A stretch of DNA of 64,000 nucleotides from Branchiostoma floridae. Its lineage: Eukaryota > Chordata > Leptocardii > Amphioxiformes > Branchiostomatidae. The notes under the pieces are model-generated. The model worked only from the letters and a program-made list of their open reading frames with translations, had not been told where the DNA came from and searched no databases. The stretch's first letter is position 1, and each line of letters begins with the position of its first letter. Both the position numbers and the translations under genes were made by a program. The stretch is taken from assembly GCF_000003815.2 (NCBI RefSeq), contig NC_049990.1:3669496-3733495 (forward strand), given 5' to 3'. Positions 56,201 through 64,000 of this stretch are shown here, piece after piece.

Positions 56201-57906
56201 TTTTCTGTCGTCCTTACTGCTATAAGGCCTGACTGTTTTGTTAAACAGTGCCTGAGCCTCATTATCGCTAAATGGAGGAATATTGACCACTGGGATAGGT
56301 TTCCTGTCTAACATTTGATTCTCTTGTGATGTCAGCAAAATATTCATTGTTACTGTCAATTTGTGAGGAAGCAGGGAGTCCAGTTCTTTCATGGTCCCAT
56401 TGAACCCATCAGCAACCAAAAGCCAATGTTCTGACTCTTTTAAGTACTTTTTAAGATGCTTCTTCACAAACTCACAGCTTAAATCAGCCCTATCACTAAA
56501 TGACGAGCCATACTGACTGATACTGGCACACAGGTCACCTTTACTTGCTAAGTTGACCCAGAACACCCCGCCAGGGTACCTCTGACTCCGTCTGTGTCCG
56601 TACTCGATGGCTACTGTTGTTTTCCCGACACCTCCAAGTCCTTTGATGAGGCAGGTTTTGTTCTGTGCAAGACAGGCATCAATGTTGCTGAAAATGTCCT
56701 CTCGTCCCACAAAAGTCTCCATATGACGAGGGAAGGCATCCATGAAGGATGTTTCTGCAGAAAATTTTTTTCAACGGATTATAATATGATTTACGTAAAA
56801 CCTAGTATGAAACTAGCAGCACACGTAACAACACAGTGCTGATTGTTCAGTCACCACTGATAGCTATATGGTATATGATGGCTTTAATCATAATCAAAAG
56901 AGTCAATGTTGTAAAATATGTGATTGAATCTGCATGAAACAATGAACATGGGCTGACCTTGTTTAGTCCAGGGGTAGACTATCAAACATGATATAAGGAG
57001 GATGACAACAGCAACAGCTATGAATTTGCAGGGTCTCATTGCCATCCAACTTGTGTCATCTGAAAAACAAACACGGTACAAAATTTAAAATGCCCTCAAA
57101 TTCAAATCAGCCATACATATTCTGGGTGAAGTTTCATCAACCTCAATGTTCTCTCTCTCTCTGTCTCTCTCTCTCCATCCCTCTTCCTCTCTCTTTCTCA
57201 TGAGAATATCAAAATATATATTACCTTTAACTTTATGATCCATTTTGTCAAGAATGGCTTGTCCCATGTTGTCAATCTTGTGAGACAGTACTTCAGTGTG
57301 CTCCTGGATGTTTTCCTTCGTCTCCTCTACCAAATGTCGGTGGAGCTCTTCAACTTTCTTCAGGTATACCTGTGCCTTGTCACGGCTGATAGGCTGAGTT
57401 TTTCTCTGGGAGACTGTGTTCGGGTCCCCTCCCAATCCTATCAGGATTTTAGACAGTTCATCCCATTGTTGACCAAACTCTGTCTCTGACATAGCTGTTC
57501 TAGCTATGTGTCCATATACCTTATTTCGGAACTGTTGTAGCCTCATGATCCAGGCTACGTCAGATGTGTCCCCTACTGGAGGCTTTGGTGGTTTGCCCCA
57601 GCTTGCTGGTGCTGTCATGCCACAAAGCTGTCTAAGAAGATTGGTCAACAGAGTGATGTCAAAGTCTGTTGAACTGTCCACAGCTCCTGTTGCGGTAGGG
57701 TACAATATTTTCTTCTGATCTTCATACAAGTTTTTGAGCTGAGTTTTCTTCTTCAGAAGCAGATCCTTGAGACCTTGAGGGTTGACTTTGAGTACTTTCT
57801 TGTCAAATGTCTTCCTCAGCAGTGTAGTTCCTTCATCAATAAGCAGAGCTTGCAGCCTGACCCTTCTTTCTATGCCTTCATTGTAGACAAACCCTCCAGT
57901 AGCCAT
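53207..57906 (-). CDS. HEPN - transmembrane - NB-ARC (STAND) protein
   Basis: Three coding exons on the minus strand (57225-57906, 56958-57059, 53207-56754) give 1443 aa in frame. Residues 1-227 resemble the DZIP3-type HEPN domain and contain the HEPN motif R127-N-x4-H133 (FRNKVYGH), the catalytic signature of HEPN RNases. Exon 2 alone encodes a membrane segment (FIAVAVVILLISCLIVYPW, 240-258). The large exon starts with an NB-ARC ATPase: FVGRED, P-loop GLGGVGKTT (Lys306), Walker B LLVADG (Asp377), TSQENQ and a GxPLA-type box (GNHPLALQLAYAY). The C-terminal ~900 residues are unrecognised. They hold three C-D-x3-C-x(n)-CC repeats (872-940) and most of about 20 N-glycosylation sequons. The exon before 57952 has acceptor CTCACTCTAG, so a 5' non-coding exon exists; a donor near 59375 is a candidate. 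An innate-immune or RNA-cleaving role is inference from architecture. Confidence 0.88.
57140..57200. repeat. (CT)n microsatellite next to a splice donor
   Basis: CTCTCTCTCTCTGTCTCTC run on the plus strand, starting about 25 nt inside intron 1 of the HEPN-TM-STAND gene (GA-rich on the transcript). Confidence 0.85.
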
Positions 57907-57952
57907 TTTCTTCTGCAAACTTGGCACACGTTCTAAGCAGTACGTCCGTGTT

Positions 57953-60430
57953 CTAGAGTGAGAACAACATGCAAATTGTTGGAGCAAATATTAAACAACT
58001 CTTATTTTCTTAATTGAAATTGAAAGTTAACTCAACCCACCTTCCAAACATCATGAGTTACATCAACATACTTCACAGCTTCTTAAGTAATGTGTTGTTT
58101 ACAAACAAACACGCATACGAACATGTTTCGCTGCAGCGCTGTATAGGAAGGACCAGTACAATGTCCATTTTTAACCTGACCATCTCCCTGATTACAACCC
58201 ACATAGCAAATGTCATAAGATCTGTCTAGAGCTTCTCAAGTGATACACTCATTATATACATGTGTACATCTGAAACCAGTCCACCATGTTTGATAGCATG
58301 ACCGGAAACATAACCTTTTTGGTGAAAGTAATAAATCATTATAAGTTATAACTCGATATACTAGTAACTCAAACATTGAAAACTGAAAACATCCTGATTT
58401 AAATTAATATGATCTTTCATGGTCAATGTTTATGTTCGTCCTGATTTCAGAGCCTGTTTGAAGGCTTGAAGGGTGGATGTTTGTTTGTTTAAGATGCATA
58501 CAGTCAACTTCGTCCAAGACCACCACCGAGGAAAAGCGGCAGTTTTAGACAGCTGGTCGGCTTGAAGAGCATAGACTCACGTGACCGGGACATAAGGTTC
58601 CTAAGTTAAATATTATACTGCATTAATACATACATTGAAAAAGGATTATGGTAGACAATATAACTAGCAGCTTCTGTGAAACCCTTCTTTAGTTATTCCC
58701 TTTCAGTCTCACACCTGCCCTGCAGTTCCAAAACAAGACATCAGGGGGCCCAAACCTATACCACTTACTCTCGGCATCAGGAGCTGTCTACCACTCACAA
58801 GTCATAGCCACAGGATGTCCAGTACTCGAAATATCAAAACAGGAAGTTCTACTGCAGCACCATAACAGGCCGCTAGGGGGGGGGGGGGGCAAAATCCAAT
58901 CGTTTCCAGGTCTCATCAAGACCTACGTACCCACATACATGAATATAGATACAATCATCCAGGCATTCTCCAGTTATGCTGGTCTTCTACAAATATAGGT
59001 ACATACATAACTGTTACATCCATACAAACGCTACTCGCCACAAAACAACACATATGTATCTGTTTTTATGGAGACAAATCTACCACAGACATAGACCATC
59101 ACAACAGACATCCTTAGCTTGTTACAGTCTATCGCAACTTACTGTATATATTCAGCATTCTTCATGTACATGTGAATTTACGGCAAATATCGTCAATTCA
59201 AACAGAATCAAAATGGCGAACATGAAAATATGATGCAATCCCTGCAGCCATTGATGACGACGATTTCCGAAAACGTCCGAATGTTTACGACGTACGAATA
59301 TTAACATTTATGATATCAAACTAGATCTATATAGAAAAATGACAATGATGACAGCAAAATATAAACAAAATATTACCAGATGCCCGCCTCCGTTCGACGC
59401 GGGGTTGGATTTGGGGAGGCAAAGAGAGTAAAGAAAATAGATGAAACGGAAAATTGTGAATTTGAAGAAATATCACGACATGATTGTAAGTTAAAGTAAC
59501 CAGTTACGAAGCGACCCAATTACGTTGTCTTATGTTGTTATTTGTATATTTTGATTGGTAATTATAACCAGTACCCAGTTGTCTAGGGGGCAAATCGTCG
59601 AACTAAAGTTTGCAATGGCTGCTGAGATAGCATCATATTTGCACTGTCGCTATTTCGATTCTATTTGTATATAAATTTAGTTACGATGGGCGGTTATGGA
59701 CCGAATGTATGCTTACATTTTACCGTAACCCCCTATCTAAATTTCGATAATTGTAAATGGACTTAAAATGTATTTTAATGAATTCTGACCGCCAGTATCG
59801 TTATAATTGGATTCGTTTCAGATCTGATGATTAACAGTAACAACTTTTTTTTTCTTTTTTTTTTAATAAAATATTATGTCGTGACTCCAATCTTGTCAGT
59901 TTTCTATGTACTGCTCACTTTACGGTGACATTATACCTTACGGTGTGATTTACAAGCGTACCGGTATATACCGGATACAGCATTAGCGTCAATACTTATC
60001 GTCGATACTTCTTCAATTCTTTTTTTAAATCTTTTTAAAGATTGAAGATCATTGATTCTCACTTCTAAGAAGCTAATTGGTGGTTATNNNNNNNNNNNNN
60101 NNNNNNNNNNNNNNNNNNNNNNNNNNNNNNNNNNNNNNNNNNNNNNNNNNNNNNNNNNNNNNNNNNNNNNNNNNNNNNNNNNNNNNNACTTCTTTACTTG
60201 CTGAATATACTTAATTATATAGGAAGAGAAAAAGAAATAGAGGGGGGAACAGAACTTGGCCATAGGTAGAACAGTTTGCCCGATTATTTATCCGGCCATA
60301 GAGCTACAACATGGACACATAGACAACGCTTGCTTTCAATTTGCAATAGTTTATTATCATTTATCGACTTGGTACACGTCTACTGTGTTTGCAGCTAGCA
60401 AAGGACCCAGGACTGACTACTAGTATGTTA
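57953..60430. other. Upstream region of the HEPN-TM-STAND gene
   Basis: No coding feature is supported. It contains a poly-G tract (58877-58889), a candidate minus-strand non-coding exon ending CGGGCATCTG|GTAATA near 59375, and the 100-N gap 60088-60187. A minus-strand AATAAA (TTTATT at 60350-60355) is the likely polyadenylation signal of the methyltransferase gene, about 75 bp beyond its stop. Confidence 0.45.
60088..60187. other. Assembly gap (100 N)
   Basis: Exactly 100 N. The true size is unknown. Confidence 1.
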
Positions 60431-63400
60431 CTATGCGGTATCTAATGACTTGCGTGCAGTGAGGTATATATAACTCGTGCCGTCCCAGTTTAAGCCCTCG
60501 ATACTCTTAAAGAGCAACACATCGTCTTTCACATCCGTGAATCCGCTGTTTCTGACTGCCTGCCGAATGTAAGAGGCTTCTAGGTAAGTGTGCGGGAAGG
60601 ACGCCTTGCCGTCAGAGTAGTGAGTGGCCTCCAGGTCACAGACTAGGATCAGCGTCCCGCCTGGCTTCACGAGATGGCTTACGTTGGACACGATCCCGTC
60701 AAAATCAGCCCTGAAGGGACAAGAATAATTATCTACAGTTACGTTCATGGTAGCTTGTAGTCAGCTGGAAAGTACAGTTACGTTGTATGCAAATAAAAAT
60801 ATTTACACCCCTCTTCATATTTTGGCACAATGAGGAGCATTACAACTGTAGACTGGTACTAAATCCGTGCAAGTGGTGAGCAAATAGTGTCCTACAATCT
60901 AATTCCAGATCAAGAGTCAAGAATTATTTCATAGACATTGACATAGTCAATCCAAAATCACAACTTTCACACAAAAAGCAGGTTGCAAAATTATTCAACG
61001 CCATAAGTTTCTGTCTTTAGCACTTCGTGCAACACCTCTTAGCTGCAAACCTGCTGTAGACAGGACGATAGCCTGTCACAAGCTACTACTAGTTCTAGCA
61101 GCACTCTTTTGGCCCTATCATCGCGGCCGATGGTCTCCAACTCACCAATGTTTTGAGATCTACTTGCCAAAACAGAATCCAACCGTATTATAGCTCCCAT
61201 GTCTCTTTGGTCATATCCTCAAGGACAGAAGAGACATGGGGGCTTTAATACAACTGGATACTAGGCTTGACCGCACTTTGAATGTCGCCAGACTATAAGG
61301 ATCTATTAAATTAAAGTTGCGACTGCGCTCTTGTGTATAGTTTTTCGATGAACGATGTTCTGTACGTATTATAATTTTACACCTACTTGTCTTTCGCTAC
61401 TCCACACAAAGTGAAGACGCTGCTGACGACATCATACGGTCCGCCGTTCAAGGAGGCGAGCAGGTTCTCATCCCTGACGTCACAGAACACCACCTGCTGG
61501 ATGGCGTCACGCAGCGACACCTGGCGGGCCTCCCAGTCACTGCAGATTAAGCCAGAAAGCAGACACTGCATCATGTAACGACTGTACTTCCAAAGTATCG
61601 GTGACTTTTTTCGTGAGATTTACGAGATAAATCATGATCAACCCAAAATTTATAGAAGCAACCCGAATCTGCTGCTGTCATTAACCGTAATGACGGAATA
61701 TGAACTCGGCAGTCACGTTTGGGACTGCATTTTCCCCCATACAGTAGCGCCACCGAGCTGCAGTATGAAGTACAACAGTCTGAGTGGTGCTCTGAGCACA
61801 GTGGTGCTCTAACAAGGATAACAGACGGTCACTGGAACCGCTTCTAGGTAGAAACACTTAGTTTTGTAGAAACAAAATAGTTATGCAGTGATCTACCACC
61901 CCAATGAAACTGTTCACTGAAGCAACCTGAATCTTTTTCGTCTGCATGTACAGTAGAAGCCAGTTAATTGCACAACGGATTAACGCACATTTCTGTTAAC
62001 TGCAGTGAATTCCAAAATCTCAAACAGGTGCAGTCCAGCTAGATAACTTCGCATTATTGCACCAGCCGGATAATTGCACGAAATTCACTGGCAAATATGC
62101 CGTGTAATTAAGCGGCTTCTACTGTATACCTTTTTTGTTTTCAGCTTTAATTGATGACGTACCATCAGATGTGTATCTCTTACGGAAGACATATGACTAC
62201 TCACCGCTGCCCCTCCAGTCCACACACATATTTGATGAAAGGGGCCCAGTCGAACGCGTCTTCCTCTCCGCGAACCCACTTCTCAACTTCTTCTCTGTTT
62301 TCCTGAGAAACAAGACGAAGTGAAAATTGATCTCGATGCAGATTAACTATGAGCCTAATAAATCACCCGAATGAAGTGGCAGACCACGGATGGACCATGG
62401 AAATGCTTTGCCTTTCGGTAATATCACCCTTACCGAAACTGATATGATCAACACCATTGAGGTGAACTGCCTACGAGAAAGGAATGGCCTATCATGGTCT
62501 CTGTAGAGACTACTCGAGAAGGGTGTCGCCCGAGGGGAAGGAGATAGAGTCTACTAGTATCTACGCGGAATGAGCAAAGTAATCGCACCCCAACTGAAGA
62601 CGAGAGTTCTCACACCATATTGGACTAAAGGCATTAACTGAGGACATCTGACCAATTGATTCATACACAANNNNNNNNNNNNNNNNNNNNNNNNNNNNNN
62701 NNNNNNNNNNNNNNNNNNNNNNNNNNNNNNNNNNNNNNNNNNNNNNNNNNNNNNNNNNNNNNNNNNNNNNATTTTTGGACATGCTAGAGGGAGGAAGACC
62801 TCGGTGGCTTCCAGAGTCACTTCTCTAACGTCAAGAACAGATAAATATACAGACTAGACTTTTAATGATTGTTATCATATTTGTGTGTTCCCTTGAAAAA
62901 TTAGCCTTCGGGGATGAGCTTGCAAATACCTGACAGTACTCCGCACATGTGATGTTGGGAAAGTAGCGGGCAGCAGAGATCAGGTTGTGGATAGCAGGTC
63001 CGGTCCCCACATCCAACAGCCGCTCTCCAGACAGCTGACCTATAGGGCAGTATGTGATAAAAAGTATGTATTGTTACCTTTGCCAAGAAGGTGATATGTT
63101 CGGTAGCGTTGTCACTTTGTGTGTTTGTTTGTAGAAGACCAGCATGGCTCAAGAACGCTTAGATGGATTGTACTGATGATATTCTGTATGTATGTAGGTC
63201 TTGGTAGATAAGATTTGGGGCTCCCTAGCAAGTTGTTACGGTACTGCATCGGAATTTTCTATTTTGATATCTCGATTTCTGGACATGCTGCGGTCGTGAT
63301 GTTTGAGTGGCAGTTTATAAGCTCTTGGGGCCGACAGTAAGTGGTGTTGGGTTGGGCGCTCTAGCGGTTTGTTTTGGAAATGCCCCAAGATATATGATGG

Positions 63401-63995
63401 GTCATCCCGGGCCCTGTCTGGAAGGAACCCCGGTGAAGGGGGTTGTGTGTGTGTAGAAGACACAAAGAGAGAAGAATAAAATGATAAAAACCGTGGACTG
63501 CACCAAAATGTGTCTGGGGTCCTTTCAGTCCTTTAACATCAAGTTAAGCGAGCTTGCAATATGTATTACTATCAGGGCGTTACGCTAGTCCTTGATCAAT
63601 GTCAAACGGCCATGAATGGAGACTTTGCTGCCCAATGTTTCACTATAGACACGGGAGGGTGTAAGTCTAAGTAAGAATCTTTCACGTTCTGCCTGGCCTT
63701 CGGAGTACCTAGCGCCGGGGACCAGTCTATGGGGATGTCTCACTACGCAGTAATTAGTCAGCTTTTGCCATATATAGATAGCGCATATGGATCAGCCAAT
63801 CACAGCGCAGGAAAAATAGAATGTCTTACCCCCCGCGAAGGTGTCCTTCAGGTTGTTGAGTAGCCACGGCATCCAGTCCTCGTGAGACGCAGGTATCCCG
63901 TCAGGCCCCATGGGGTAATTTTTCTTCAAGTAGCTCTTCGCGTTGAACTTGTCGTAAGACGATGTTTCCTGGACATTTCGATGAAGGTTAGACAT
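60431..63995 (-). CDS. NNMT/INMT/PNMT-family N-methyltransferase
   Basis: Five exons on the minus strand (63830-63995, 62930-63039, 62205-62302, 61387-61539, 60431-60710) give 268 aa in frame; human NNMT is 264 aa. The product is a class I SAM-dependent small-molecule N-methyltransferase of the cytosol. The family signature is present: an N-terminal YDKFNAKSYLKKNY (cf. FNPRDYLEKYY), SAM motif I LLDVGTGPAIHNLISA (63-78), FPNITCAEYC, WVRGEEDAFDWAPFIKYVC, VVFCDV and LVKPGGTLILVCDLEATHY. The substrate (nicotinamide, indolethylamine, thioether or catecholamine) cannot be set from sequence alone. The start ATG is only 6 bp from the window edge, in a context that leaves the 5' UTR outside. Intron 2 contains the N gap at 62671-62770. 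Confidence 0.93.
61165..61270. mobile_element. Degenerate TIR element, TAGCCTGG family
   Basis: GAATCCAACCGTATTATAGC with TCCCATGTCTCTT on the left, and AAGAGACATGGGGGCT with TACAACTGGATACTAGGCTTG on the right, are inverted. It resembles the element at 17640-17741 with decayed ends and no visible target duplication. Confidence 0.7.
61951..62124. mobile_element. pogo/Tigger-like MITE with TA target duplication
   Basis: It starts CAGTAGAAGCCAGTTAATTG and ends TAATTAAGCGGCTTCTACTG, with TA on both sides (61949-61950 and 62125-62126). TIRs starting CAGT and TA duplication fit pogo/Tc1-type elements. It lies in the methyltransferase intron between 61539 and 62205. Confidence 0.8.
62671..62770. 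other. Assembly gap (100 N)
   Basis: Exactly 100 N inside an intron of the methyltransferase gene. No exon appears to be missing, since the flanking exons join in frame. Confidence 1.
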
Positions 63996-64000
63996 CCAGG

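Overview
The window looks like genomic DNA of a lancelet (amphioxus, Branchiostoma-like). The genes have animal architecture: many short exons, GT-AG introns, strong vertebrate-like orthology, and tRNA-, 5S- and TIR-type interspersed repeats. The lancelet assignment rests on the gene set, a divergent nitrobindin/ATG4 pair that I recall is also adjacent in human, and minisatellites that straddle intron-exon junctions. No search could be run. Four assembly gaps (N) are present: 2211-2733, 22002-22101, 60088-60187 and 62671-62770.

Layout. 1-9.3 kb: no supported gene, only repeats and TIR elements. 9384-15994 (+): a nicotinic-receptor-like Cys-loop channel subunit with a mutually exclusive pair of loop-C exons. 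17805-21039 (-): a stand-alone nitrobindin (the heme-binding beta-barrel of THAP4). 21063-30676 (+): the autophagy protease ATG4 (ATG4A/B type). 36397-48725 (-): choline-phosphate cytidylyltransferase (PCYT1A type). 53207-57906 (-): a 1443-residue HEPN - transmembrane - NB-ARC (STAND) protein with a novel-looking Cys-rich C-terminal part. 60431-63995 (-): an NNMT/INMT/PNMT-family N-methyltransferase. All exon phases of these six gene models were checked by hand and stay in frame from start to stop.

The most striking pattern crosses four genes. The intron side of particular exons carries tandem copies of the intron-exon junction. On the acceptor side this occurs in nAChR exon 4, nitrobindin exon 2, ATG4 exons 4 and 10 and PCYT1 exon 5; on the donor side, in PCYT1 exons 2 and 7. 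The functional copy is always the exon-proximal one. In ATG4 the duplicated exons are those encoding the catalytic Cys and the catalytic Asp/His. The other main points of interest are the HEPN-TM-STAND receptor-like protein, the loop-C exon pair, the channel subunit whose M2 lacks the usual acidic rings, a set of TIR elements with 9-bp target duplications, and a retroposed tRNA-Glu that carries its CCA end.

There is no operon logic here. The genes are independent housekeeping, neuronal and immune-like genes. Only the nitrobindin/ATG4 pair shows an arrangement (divergent, start codons 23 bp apart in my models) that suggests shared regulation.
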